This document shows positions 46,180 through 58,371 of a DNA stretch of 64,000 nucleotides, one piece after another (the first letter of the stretch is position 1; every line of letters starts with the position of its first letter). The position numbers and the translations under genes were made by a program. The stretch is from the NCBI GenBank assembly GCA_963422505.1, contig OY730195.1, positions 110,761,444 to 110,825,443 on the forward strand, in the 5' to 3' direction. The DNA is from Pseudognaphalium luteoalbum (lineage: Eukaryota; Streptophyta; Magnoliopsida; Asterales; Asteraceae). The notes beneath the pieces are model-generated. The model worked only from the letters and a program-made list of their open reading frames with translations. It had not been told where the DNA came from and did no database searches.

Positions 46180-47673
46180 TGATGAACGCCAAAATGTGCT
46201 ATTTTATAGTGCTAATTACCCCATTATTCAGTAGATTTCTTATGCATTTTATTTGAATTCGATACTCATTTCGTTCATATTTGCATTTAGGAATTATTTG
46301 GGCCTTGAATTGGAAAAGAAGCAGAAAATGAGCTAATATTGAAGAATAAAAGCTAAAAAGATTAAAGTTTGAAGATTGGAAGTCGAGTGGCTGTAAAGTT
46401 GAAATTTGCAATCCATACGGCATATGGAATTTCCATACGGCGTATGGATTGCTTGAGCCGGGCTGCCAGAATACGCGGGCAAGATCCATGAGCTTTTCAA
46501 TCCATACGGCATATGGAAATTCCATACGGCGTATGAATTGAGTCGACAGAAACCCTAAATATTCATTTTATTTTCATTTGGAGGGTCATCACTCTATTTT
46601 CTTGGGCAGCCGATTTTCACCATTCCCAAGCCTTAATTTGGAGCATTTTTGATGATAAGAAGCAAGAGAAATTAATCCTTTTCCATTGCCACTTCGTGTT
46701 CTTCGATTTGTTCGGTTCGAATACATTACTTCTTTTCATTTGATTATGATTATGACTTTGATTTCGATTCTGATTTTTTGTAGTAATATGATTGGCTAAG
46801 TTTTTGATATAATTGTTTAGATGATAATACTCAGATGATGATTTGATTATTGAATTGCGGTTTATATCGGTTTTAATGACTGTTTATATGTTTACTTGAT
46901 GATCCATGTTTAATTATTGATTATTAATGATAACCTAGCGTGATGATTTATTGATTTGTGATTGAGTTCCTTATTAATTGATCATTATTGATGATTGTTG
47001 AATTTAATTGACGATTATCACTAAATAGATTGAGTTTGATAGGTTAGAGTTAATTATGATTAATAATTGGTAATGAACGTGATAGCTATTGATTAGTTAT
47101 AAACTTTGTTGATTCAAGTTGTAAAAGTAAATCATATAAACGGTGTAGTTTTAATCTATAACACAATTCAGTGGATAACGTTAAATTGAACTGTTAACGG
47201 GTTGAAAACAACTTTATATCTTTCTTGATTGTGTTTAATCAGTTAATCTTGTAAGGATAATTGGTACATTTGTTATGTCACAATAAAATCCATATGTTAG
47301 CAATTCAATAAAGTGATAATCAGAATTTGAGGAAAATAGTCTAAAAAATTGTACTTCTTTTATAATTTGAATTAAATATTTTATTTAATTAAGTTATTTT
47401 ATTATTTCTTTATTTTATAATTAAGTTTTATTTAATAAATCATTTTTCATAATTGTTTGTCAATTGTTCGATCGGAACTAAAACGTTCCCATCATTTACT
47501 GTTTTCATTATTTATATAAAATTCTAATTTATTTATAATTGACATCCGTTCCTCGTGTTCGACTCGGACTTATCGTACTATACTATTATACGATCAGGTA
47601 TTCTTGCCTGAGTTGTGTATAGTTAGTAAGGTATTTTCTATTTTAAAATTTAAGCTCTGTTTACACAGCATCA
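46180..47673 (+). repeat. LTR of the two-ORF Athila-like family
   Basis: Starts TGATGAACGCC right after a polypurine tract and ends CACAGCATCA; about 1494 bp. The next base is already inside ORF-a, without spacer or primer site. It contains two inverted-repeat pairs of the CCATACGG type (46411-46451 and 46500-46542). Confidence 0.87.
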
Positions 47674-48536
47674 GGCATCTTTGGATTCGAGGATTGAAGA
47701 AGAAAAAGTGTTTTTCACTGCACAAAAGAAGCGGTACACAGAGATTTATGAGGCATTGGTGCAGTCTTCTTTTCCCTATTCTTCTAATCAGGCGGCATGT
47801 CTTCATAGGATGCTGAAAGCGTTGTACTTGGCGACTGGGAATCCAAATTCTGAAGCGGATCAAGAGATTATTACTAGTTTAAGAGACTTGGTGCAGTTGC
47901 TGCAACTTGAAGATCATTTGAGAGACCCTACTCCTCATAGAGTTATAGTGGATAATACAATTCCTTACTATTTAAAGAATATGATTAAGAAGTTGGAACT
48001 ATTGGCTAAGGAAGAAGGAAGGAGGCCTAATCCTGGTTTCATTCACCCTGATGTCACTATTGATTTAGCTATCTTTCTAGTAGTCAATCTGGATTCGTTG
48101 GTAGTTTTGGAAAAAGGTGCTCACACCACGTGAACATTTCCATTTTGGGTTGGTAGAGATATACACAAAATTGGTAGGAATATTCAAGGAGTCTGATTTG
48201 GAATTTACTAATCATCAAGAGGTGGCAATTAAGAAGATCGAAAGAAGGATAAGAGATCTAAAGCGGAGTCCGGTGATGTCTAAACATGAGAGTGTTAATG
48301 AAGCAATTTATGAGTTTATGAGTGAATTGGAAGAGGCTAGCCCGGATCGTGAGATAACTTTGGATGAGAATGATAAGGTTGTGTTGGCACTCAATGGTCC
48401 TGTGAACAAGACTGTTCGAGATATCAGTAGGTGGCTAGTAAATCTTCAACCGGCGGCGAGTGCTCATTTGGTGAATTTTGCTACTTTTGGACATGGAGTG
48501 GATAATGTTATTGCAAAAATAACAGAGAGATTCTAA
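47674..48536 (+). pseudogene. ORF-a of the Athila-like family, 5'-truncated
   Basis: The frame opens directly after the LTR at SLDSRIEEEKVFFTAQKKR, which aligns with LDARIDAEKIFFAQQKKRL in the fuller copy at 59676-60889. The start codon and about 150 N-terminal residues are missing. It continues through ALVQSSFPYSSNQAACLHRM, DPTPHRVIVDNTIPYYL and, after a 1-nt shift at an A5 run near 48112, LTPREHFHFGLVEIYTK. It ends at VDNVIAKITERF. Predicted all-helical and charged. I do not recognise a domain. Confidence 0.8.
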
Positions 48537-49927
48537 TCTCTTTACCCCCTGCGTTGACTTTCGTGATTTATACTTTTCCATTTTTCGTCGGACCTACTAA
48601 TAACTTTTGTATTTGGTTGTATTTATTTATTTACGTGCTTGAATGTTGAACATCTATTTTTGGTGTGATTGAATAAGTGGTTAATTTTTATTTAATCTTG
48701 TTAGTTAATTAGTTTTGAAAATTTTAATTTTATTTGTTTATTTTTATAGTTTGGAATGTATGAAGAATTGAAGTCATGATAACACTCCAGGTTTGTTAAC
48801 GATTGTATTTATTTCGTCCTGGGCCTGTACAGTGGGGTGGTCGATTTTTCAAAGTTTCTGTTTTTCAATCCATACGACGTATAGATTATCCATATGCCGA
48901 ATGGATTGAGTTGGGCTAACCGGCCTGGTTGACTGGGTTAAAATTGTTTTGACCTGGGCCTTTTTAATTCATACGCCGTATGGACATCCATACGCCGTAT
49001 GGACATCCATACGCCGTATGGACATCCATACGCCGTATGGATCAAAAAGGCATAATCCGATTGCAGCCCCCTTTCTCCTCCAATTTTTTTAAAAACTTCA
49101 AAACCACCACCACCACTCACTGCCGCCAGCTGCCACCCTCAACCACCACATTCTGGCCACCACCTCATCCATATTTTTGCATTTTATTGTACTACGAACT
49201 CTCCTCTTCAAGGTATAACTTCCGATTTTAATTTTTTGTTGGTTAAATCTTGCGTTTGATGGTTAGGGTTTGAAATTGTGATTTGGGTATTTTGAATTTG
49301 CATAAGTTTTTAGGCATGTATTGGTTGGATTATGTTTACTTTGAACAATATGATGTAATGCCCTGCTCAGCTTTACAATGCCATGTATATTTTGAGTTAT
49401 TTGAATTATCCATTCATATCGTATAGTGTGGTTGTCATGTTTACTTAATTGCTATGGTTTTTGGTTCAAGCTTGTTGATTTTATGGTCACATGATGATTA
49501 ATGAAGTATTTGTTTGGTACTCAAATATTTGTAATTACGGTCATGTGATAAATTGTCATTTCTCGTTAAAGTGCGTTTCTAATGATTCATTGTGAGATAG
49601 TACGGATAATTGCTAGTTACTGATGCTAGAATTTAGCAATTGTGAAAGTTAATTATTCATATGTTCATAATGGTACCAGATTGTTATGATTGTATTTGAC
49701 TCGACAATTGTCATGAATATTAAACGAGTATATATATAGATTTTTAGCAAGTTGAGTAATATTAGTTCATGTTGCTACTCAAGGTGTATGAATTGTTGAT
49801 TGTTGCGGTAGTTTAGGCTTAAACTTAATTGGTGGATTAGTCCATATTTAGCCGGAATGCTACCGAATTTTCTATAGGCACCTTATTTACATTTTCTGTG
49901 TTACTAATGTTTATTTTTAGCAGCTAT
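48537..49927 (+). other. inter-ORF region with CCATACG palindromes
   Basis: About 1.39 kb of non-coding DNA between ORF-a and ORF-b. Degenerate palindromes lie at 48869-48910. Four copies of CCATACGCCGTATGG (first slightly divergent) follow at a 17-bp period at 48967-49042. A CCACC-rich tract (49100-49170) and an AT-rich stretch (49200-49900) ending in pyrimidine-rich DNA with TTTTTAG CAG before ORF-b suggest a possible splice acceptor. Confidence 0.75.
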
Positions 49928-51329
49928 ATGGCTAGCAGGAGGACTAGGGGAGGTCAAGCATTGGGAAACCCACTGATTAGGGGCCACAGATATTTCACAT
50001 TCCATGAGTCTTATTCAGAAACTACTAGATACCAGTTCGTGAACGTTTGGCAGAAAATATTGACCAACCGATCGAAGTCTTTGATGCAGTAAACTGGAAT
50101 GTTCTAGATCGTATAGTTGAGAGAGACGGATTCTCTACCGGGCATGAGACTGTGAGGAATTTGCTCGCTACACCATTTACACTTCGGGATGGAAATGTCG
50201 GATTTGTCTCGTATGCTTAGTATAGGATGTTCAGCATTAGGGAGCATATTTACAGAGAGTTGGTTGTTGAGTTCTTTAGTACTTTCCTATTTCAGCACAG
50301 AGTGACAGATTGGACTGCTGAAACCATTACCTTCCAGGTGGGTGGTCAGCCGAGGAGGATGTCGTTAGTAGAGTTTGCTATTAGGGTCAGGTTATATGAA
50401 CCCAATGAGATTCATAACCCGAATTTTATAAGACATTTGTCAGCAGGTGCAGTGGCAAAGCTCACTGATTTAGAGATTGAGCAGGAGTGGCAGCACATTG
50501 CCTAGGGTAGCTATGGTTCTCATGCCCCTACTTATAGGAGTGTCCGAGACCCTCGTCATCGTCTCATTCACAGATTGTTGACATTCACTATTGTTGGCCG
50601 ACGCGAGGGACCTGAAAAGGTTTCCAAGCCTGACTTGTTTTATCTCAGCTCGATTATCAAGAAGAGGTTGGTGAATGTAGCATGGAAATTGGCGAAGTGG
50701 ATGTCTAAGAGAGCTACCGGTACGATGAGTTAGAGTAGTTTGTGTGGTGGTCAGTTTGTTACTAGGCTGGCTAGGCATTTTGGGTTGGAGACTGCGGCTG
50801 TGATGGGTACTTGCACAGTTGTTCAGCCGGGTATGGAGTGGCTGACTGCACGGCGGTTAGAGGCTATGGATATTATCGAGCCGTGAGTATTTATGGTGGT
50901 GATCCCGAAATGTTTTATTGGGTAGCTACCATTCGGATTGGGCAGACTTTATAGTCTAGACAGGTTAGGACTGCTGCAGCGAGAGGAGGTAGTAGCAGTG
51001 ATGCTGGTAGAGGTGCGGCACGTGGCCGTAACAGAGGATATGCTGCAGAGTTTGACTAGCTGTCACAACAGCTACACCAGATGGATCTCCGCCAGACTCA
51101 GCGGTTCGACCAGGTTGATCTTATGCAGAGGCAGCACTTCCATCAGACGAGTGCCCATCTAGATTATCAGGATAGTTTGTTTGCCCAGTTGTTCAGCTTC
51201 CACCAGATGCCGTACGAGCCATTTCAGTATCAGACACCTCAGGAGTTCATGCCACCACCATCACCAGCAGAGCAGCCAGGACCATCTCATCATTATCAGA
51301 GCATGGACGAGGTGGAGGACAGTGATTAG
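49928..51329 (+). pseudogene. ORF-b, Athila ORF1-like, copy with many stops
   Basis: Starts MASRRTRGGQALGNPLIRGH at 49928. A frameshift near 50035 follows, then the conserved part FSIREHIYRELVVEFFSTF, TAETITFQVGGQPRRMSLVE and YEPNEIHNPNF, which resembles the Athila ORF-1 family of plant gypsy elements. Further on, RLIHRLLTFTIVGRREGPEK and FYLSSIIKKRLVNV are readable. In-frame TAG codons at 50218, 50503 and 50731 stand where the sister copy has Trp or Gln. The 3' part is frameshifted near 50880 and ends with a Gln/Pro/Met-rich tail at 51329. Function of the family protein is unknown to me. Confidence 0.82.
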
Positions 51330-52820
51330 GATGATATGCATCATGTTGGGTTATTGATTTCAGACATTATTATTAGTTTTATTATTATTTATGTTTATTA
51401 GATATTTTTATTTGTATTTGTGTTTGGATTGATAGTTATTAGGATCGTGTATGTTTGTTTTATTAGGATGACTATGTGGTATTAATAATCTTGTTTGTTG
51501 ATGGTCTCTCAGAATTATTGTGTGAATACGTGTTATGCTGGCAGTAAGTTCAGCAAATTACGATCAGGGAGTGTGAGATTATCATATCAACCTTATTTTG
51601 ACAGTTAAAACACATCAATTCAGGGGAGTTATTCTGTTCACAATCTTTTCTCTTTCTCCTAGGTTTTCCTTTGTAAAATTTTTGTACAATGAGGGCATTG
51701 TACATTTTTAAGTAGGGGATGGGAGAGAAAAGAGTGAAGTTTCCACATACTTGTTCTGTTCATAAGTAGATAATTCTTTATTTAGATTAATTATTATTTC
51801 ATTAAAATACGTAACTAGGAGGTTATAATTGTTGCCCATTTTTCAATAAAATTTTTAAAATTTAATGTTTCTGTTTTTCTAGGAATGATGTATTTTGTAA
51901 CTATGAAGGTTAGTTTACAATTTCTCTACATTTGTAATGGATGTAACTTGTGAAAAGAAAAATAAAAATATTATTTAGTCTCATAAAATGATGTACTGAT
52001 AGGCAGTTTATATAAGAATTTTTGAGCTTTTAAGAAATGAAAATTAAGGTGTAGATGTTGTTTTTAGATGGAATTTAGTTATGTATGACATCTGTCTTAA
52101 TTTTCATATTAATAAAGTGAAATATGCAATAATTTTGGAATTTAATTAATATCATTTGGGGATATAGTGGGTGTTGTTTCCTCTGTTGTATGTAAGTACA
52201 GACCTGGTCTCCGTCAGTATATCTAATGAAAAAGAGCAAACAGAGTTCAAAAGAACTAATGAACATGAAGTCAAATTATGTCGCTTTGTTGTGCGGAAGC
52301 ACAGACCTGTTACCAATGGTTTGACTAAAAATAATTTTTGCTAAACCAAAATTAAGTTATGTTGCTTTGTTGTATTAAGGCACAAACCTGTCACCTATGT
52401 CTTGATTTGAAAATTGATTTTTGATTAAATTCTATAATATTTCATATTGTCATGTTATGAGTATGAAGGTATATAGCTATTGGAAGTCTGATGGAGCATT
52501 TACGTGAATAATAATAAATTGAGTTCAATTATTTAAATATAGATTGTTTAAGTGGATAACAATATCAGTAATCATAGTGAATTATTTAATGTTTTAAGAA
52601 AAATAAGTTTATGTGTAGATTAGTTGTACATCTTCATAGTTTCTTAATAATTGTTTTTAGAGTTAACATAATTTTTAAATATAAAAATTTGAATTAAAAA
52701 TTGGGTAATGATGTGTAATTCCTTCGTTAAGTTATTTAGATTAATGATAATGATCGGTTATCTTAAGAAATTTTGATTTTGAAATTGATAAAGACAAGTA
52801 GGATTCAAGTGGGGGATGTT
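51330..52820 (+). other. 3' non-coding region of the Athila-like element
   Basis: AT-rich DNA with no ORF. It contains three copies of the AGACCTG hairpin motif (52161-52223, 52278-52320 and 52365-52412) and ends in the polypurine tract AAGTGGGGGATG before the LTR at 52821. Confidence 0.83.
52161..52412 (+). ncRNA. candidate structured RNA motif, 3 copies
   Basis: Copy 1: outer arms GATATAGTG / CAGTATATC with hairpin GTAT-GTAA-GTAC (52188-52199), then AGACCTG. Copy 2: hairpin GTGC-GGAA-GCAC (52291-52302), then AGACCTG. Copy 3: GTAT-TAAG-GCAC (52372-52383), then AAACCTG, degenerate. Copies 2 and 3 share the upstream TATGT(C/T)GCTTTGTT. Confidence 0.5.
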
Positions 52821-53966
52821 TGATAAACGCTCATAAGTACTATATTTTAGTAGTATTTCACCCCTATTCTTGAATGTTTTTATTACATTTGAGTAAATTT
52901 GGATATTGATTTCGTTCATATTTGTAATTAAATGTGGAAATGAAGCTTTGAAGAAAAAGGAACGGAAAACGGTCAATAAATAAGTTAAATAATGCATTAT
53001 ATTGGAAGAACGAGTAAAGCCGAAGGATTTAAAGAAGAAAAGTGGAAATCGGCTGGAATTTCATTCCATACGCCGTATGGAATGACGCAGTGGAAACCCA
53101 GGTTACGCGGATCTGGGCTGGGCTTACTTTCAATCCATACGCCGTATGGAAATCCATACGTTGTATGGATTGATTAGGCAGAAAGTATAAAACGCGTTTT
53201 TTAAACCCTAAAAATGGGAGTTCGGTTGTGGTTCGAAGTTTGGCGTTTCCAGACGAATTGGTACGAATTTTAGGGTTATTTTGGAGGCATAAAGAGCTAA
53301 GGTTGAGGGTAATTCACTTTATTCTCTTTATGATTCGTTATTTCGGTTTGTAATACTTTGATTATTTTGATTTCATTGATGATTTTGGTATTGAATGATC
53401 TGTTTTGTATTTCTGATGATGAATTGAATATTTAAAGTAGTTGTGTAATAGATTACACTCGGATTATGATTATTGAACGATTATAGTTGCGTATTGGACA
53501 AGTTATTTAATTGAAAACGATTATATTATTCGTGGATCCTTGTTTATTGGTAATTAGTAATTGTTATTGCTCAACGTGGTTAATGATGTGGATGAGATTG
53601 AATTCCTTTGATGTCATTAATTATTGATGGTTAATGCCTTAGGTTTTAGCCATTGCTAGACATATTGAGGTTGATAGGTTGAGAAAGTAATGATTATATA
53701 ATTTAAAATGAATAAGACAATGAGAAAATATTGGGTATTGTTGATTCATACCACTAGAGTAAATTATAATGAGTTGCGAAATGTTTAATGCATGACTTAG
53801 GGAAAAACACACAATAGACTGATCATCTTGTGACATTGGATTGATGTTTAATGTTGGAACTTAAGTTGTAGGAATTAGTTGGACTCAAACCGTTGGCTAA
53901 TTCACATTCAATTTGGAATCTTTGATTAGTGACTAAATTGATATAAAAGAAATCACAATTAGATAA
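52821..53966 (+). repeat. 3' LTR of Athila-like element, first part
   Basis: Starts TGATAAACGCTC after the polypurine tract. It carries inverted repeats CCATACGCCGTATGG at 53064-53086 and a pair at 53131-53172. It is interrupted at 53966 by another element and resumes at 62789. Total about 1489 bp, matching the 1494-bp LTR at 46180. Confidence 0.9.
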
Positions 53967-55504
53967 TGATGCATGTGAAAGCGCGTCTAGTTTATTAATT
54001 TATAAAATGGAAATACCTTATTTATACTTTTCACACAACCAGGCAAGAATACCTGATCGAATGTAAATATAGACTTGGTAAGACCGAGTCGAACACAAGG
54101 AACGGTGGTATTTATAAAAATAGAAAGTACTAATTAACTAAGAAAGCAGTTAATAAGGGGGCCGTTTTAGTTCCGTACGAACAATTGTTTTTCAAAAGTA
54201 ATAAAGTAAAGTAAATAAACTAAATAAAACTTAATTAAAATAAATAACTATAAAACAATAGGAAGGAATAAGTAATTGTATAATTAACATCACTCAGATT
54301 CAAATATCCCGATTCATTACGTATTGATTATCTAATTGCGATTCTTTTATATCAATTTAATACCAAATTCTTCAATGATATTAAGTTGAATGTGAACTAG
54401 CCAACGGTTCAGGTAATTCCTACAATCTAGGTTCCAACATAAAACATTAATTCAATGTCACAAGATGATCAGTCAATTGCGTGCTTTCCCCTAAATTGAG
54501 CATTAAACACTCACAACTCATTATAATTAACTCTAGTGGCATGACTCAACAATGCCCAATAACTACTTATTATCTTGTTCATTTTAAAGTAGGTAATTAT
54601 CGTATACAACCTATCAGACTCAACCTATTTAGCAATAGTCACAAATCCTAAAATAGTAACTATCAATAATCAATAATCTTAAAGGAACTCAATCTCATTA
54701 ATATTATTAATCACGTTGAGCGACAATAACAACAAGTTACCAATAAACAAGGATCACGAGCAATATACTAGTTTTCAATTAAATAACTTATTCAATACGC
54801 AATATTAACCGTTCAATAATCATAATCCAAGTTTATTAATTACACAACTACTTTGGATATTCAATTCATCATGAAAACAGAAAAACTCAGATTAAATAAC
54901 ATCAAAATTATCAATGATATCAAATAAAGAAAGTTATACCGAATCAAAACGACAAACTACGAAGAACTAAGATGAATTATCCTCGATCTTGAGCTTTCGT
55001 ACCTCCAAACTACTAAATAAATTCGTACAGAAACCCTAAAAAACAACAAAAGTCGACTGGAAAGAAACCCTAGCCGATTCTCTTTCTGTGATTTTAAACG
55101 CGTTTTATACTTTCTGTGTAAACCATCCATACGGCGTATGAATTTTCCATACAGCGTATGTATGAAAAACAAGCCCAGCCCAAGTCCACGTAACACTGGG
55201 CTTCCACCGCCACATCCATACGGCGTATGGATAATCCACACGGCATATGGATGGGTTTTTCCAGCCGATTTTCAATTTTTCTTCTTTTAATCTTTTCTTC
55301 ACTTCGGCTTCGCTTTATTCTTCAAATATGCATCATTTAACTCGTTTATTGATTGTTTTCCATTCCTTTCTTCATAACGCTCCATTTCCACATCTAATTG
55401 CAAATATGAACGAAATCAATATCTAATCTTAATTAAATGCAATAGAAACATCCAAGAATAGGGGTAATATACTACTAAAATATAGTACTTTTGAGCGTTT
55501 ATCA
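53967..55504 (-). repeat. 3' LTR of nested element
   Basis: Ends TGATGCATGTG (left) and GCGTTTATCA (right). Two CCATACGGCGTATGG-type pairs at 55126-55167 and 55213-55253 show slight decay compared with the 5' LTR. Confidence 0.93.
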
Positions 55505-56997
55505 AACATCCCCCACTTAAATCCTACTTGTCCTCAAGTAGACTATCGATTCAAAAATCAAATTCTTAAGAAAACAGTCATCTCAATTAATCTAAATAAC
55601 TAACAAAGGAATTACACAACAGTACCCTTCTTCAACTCAAATATTTAAATTTAAAAACCTGATAATTCTAAAAAACAATTATTAAGAAACTATGAGATTA
55701 CAAAACAATCTACACTCAAAGTTATTATTCTTAAAACATTAAATAGTTCACAATGATTACTGATATTGCTGTCCACTTAAACAATCTATATTTTAAAAAA
55801 TTGAGCTCAACTTATTATTTACATAGATGTTCCCTTAAACTCCCAAAAGCTATATACTCTCATACTCATAACGTGCCAACATTACATACTTTGAAGTTCT
55901 AATTAAAATAATCATTTTTCAAATCAAGACATAGGTGACAGGTCTGTGCCTCAACACAACAAAGCGACATAACTTGATTTTGGTTTAGCAATATAAAATT
56001 TTTTAGTCAAACCATTGGTGACAGGTCTGTACCTTAGTACAACAAAGCGACTTAGTTTGACTACATTTTAAAATCATGAGTTGTTAAACTCTTTTGCTCT
56101 TTTTATATTAGATATACTGACGGAAACCAGGTCTGTACTTTCATACAACAGAGGAAACAACACCCAGTATATCCCCAAATGATGTTAATTAAAATTCCAA
56201 AAATATGGCATATCGCACGCTATTAATATGAAAATTAAGACATACGTCATACATAACTAAAGTTCATTTAAAAGTAACATCCACTCCTTTATTTTCATTT
56301 CTTAACAGCTCAAGAATTCTCATATAGATCGTCTATCAATACATCATATAATGAAGCTAAATAACATTTTCCACAATTTAATATTTAATTAAAAGTGTAG
56401 AAAATCTTCAAATTAACCTACATTGTTACAAAATAATTATCTCTAGAAAAACAAAAATTTAAATTCAAAAATTCGATTGAAAAATGGGTAACTTATAACC
56501 TCCTCGTTACGTATCTTAATAAAATAACTATTAATTCAAATTACACATTCTCTACTTACTTAACAGGACAAAAATGTTATGAAATTCAACTCTTTTCTCT
56601 CTCATCCCCCTCTTAAAGCTGTACAATGCCCTCATTGTACAAATAATGAAATTCTAAAACAGGAAAAAGAGAAAAGAAATAAGACAGAAAAACTCCCCTG
56701 GAAAAATGTGCCTAACGGTCCTGACAAAGATGATATGAAATTCCCACATCCTCTCGAATCAATTTCTTGCGCTGAACTTACTGCCAGCATGACACGTACT
56801 CACACATAATTCTGAAGGATCAATCAACACACAAGATCAAACAATACCAAATATAAGCATCCTAAATAAATAATAAAAACAACCAAACCTAAAACTACAA
56901 ATCCAACATAATTAAAAATCCTACAAATAAAATCAGTCATAATAATTAAAATAGAAATAGTGTTTGGAATCATAAACCACATAGGATGAAAAACTAA
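55505..56997 (-). other. 3' non-coding region of nested element
   Basis: Begins (right) after the ORF-b stop and ends (left) in a polypurine tract, CCCCCACTT on the plus strand. It holds three hairpin motifs. There is no ORF apart from short spurious ones. Confidence 0.83.
55925..56173 (-). ncRNA. candidate structured RNA motif, 3 copies
   Basis: Minus strand. Copy 1 (56173-56111): arms GATATACTG / CAGTATATC, hairpin GTAT-GAAA-GTAC, then AGACCTG. Copy 2: hairpin GTAC-TAAG-GTAC (56040-56029), then AGACCTG. Copy 3: GTGT-TGAG-GCAC (55958-55947), then AGACCTG. Copies 2 and 3 have GTCGCTTTGTT upstream. Confidence 0.5.
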
Positions 56998-58371
56998 CTA
57001 ATCGTTGTCATCCTCCTCCTGGCTCCGATACTGGTATGATGGTCCTAGCTGATCTGCTGCTGGTGGTGGCATGTACTCCGGCGGCATCTGGTAAGCAAAA
57101 GGCTGATATGGCATATGGCTATAATCAAACAGCTGAGAGAACAGGCTATCCTGATAATCTAAATGAGCACTAGTCTGATGAAAGTGCTACCTCTCCATAG
57201 TCTCCAGCTGATCAAACCTCTGCGTGTGGTGCAGGGACATCTGATCTATCTGCTGCAATAAACGGTCAAACTCCCCTGCATATCCTCTGCTACAGCCTCG
57301 TGCCGCCCCTCTACCTGCCTCAGCAGCCCTAGCCTGTCTGGGCTGTAAAACCTGCCCTATCGGGGTAGTGGGAACCCAATAATATAGCTCAGCATCACCA
57401 CCATATAAACTACACGGCTCAATAAGATCCAAAGCCTCTAATCTCCGTGTAGTCAACCACTCCATACCAAGCTGCACAACAGTACACGTACCCATCTCAT
57501 CCGGAGTCTCTAAACAAAAATGCCTCGCCAAACGAGTGATAAACTAACCTCCACATAAACTACTCGAACTCCTAGTACCCGTGGCTCTATTAGACATCCA
57601 TCTAGCCAATCTCCATGGCACATTCACCAGCCTCTTCCTCACAATCGAACTCAGATAGAAAAGATTAGGCTTAGAGACCTTTTCCGGTCCCTCTCGACGA
57701 CCAACAATGGTAAATGTCAACAAACGGTGAATGAGATGGTAACGGGGATCTCGAATAGCTCGATAAGAGGGGGTTGTCTCTCCATAAGCTCCCTGAGCAA
57801 TATACTGCCACTCCTCTGCAATCTCCAAATCCATAAGCTTCACTACTGTACCAGCTGAAATGTGATCCAGAAAATTTGGGTTGTGGATCTCATTGGGCTC
57901 ATACAATCCAACTCCAATAGCAAACTCAACAAGAGACATCCGTCTCGGCTGACCACCTAACTGAAAAGTAATGGTCTCAGCGGTCCAATTAGTCGACCGA
58001 TGATCGAACCGAAATGTGCTATAAAACTCTACAACTAGCTCCCTATAGATATTCTCCCGAATGCTAAACATCCTGTACCATGCATAAGAAACAAACCCTA
58101 TGTTACCATCCTGCAGCCTATATGGAATAGAAAGTAAATTCCTGATGGTCTCATGCCCAGTGGCAAATCCGTTCCTCTCCACCACATGCTCCAAAGCATT
58201 CTAGTTCACTACTGGAAAAACCTCAATTGGCTGATCAATATTCTCAGCCAAACGCTCACTAAACTGATATCTTGCAGCCTCTGAATAAGAATGGTGAAAA
58301 GTAAGATATCTGTGAGTTCGGATTAGTGGGTTGCCCAATGCTTGGCCTCCCCTCATTCTCCTGCTCGCCAT
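56998..58371 (-). pseudogene. ORF-b, Athila ORF1-like, better copy
   Basis: ATG at 58371 (MASRRMRGGQALGNPLIR). The frame is continuous to the stop at 56998 except for three TAG codons, at about 58203, 57543 and 57188. These stand for Trp or Gln in the sister copy: all three are consistent with C-to-T or G-to-A changes. The conserved core is FSIRENIYRELVVEFYSTF, TAETITFQLGGQPRRMSLVE, GLYEPNEIHNPNFLDHISAG. The C-terminal third is Gln/Pro/Met-rich (MPYQPFAYQMPPEYMPPPA) and probably disordered. Intact length would be about 457 residues. Similar to Athila ORF-1 proteins, whose role is unknown to me. Confidence 0.84.

Noticed and set aside
45585..56173. Hammerhead or other known self-cleaving ribozyme
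   Set aside because: The hammerhead core CTGANGA...GAAAC is not present in the right order; only GNRA-like loops and outer arms are shared.
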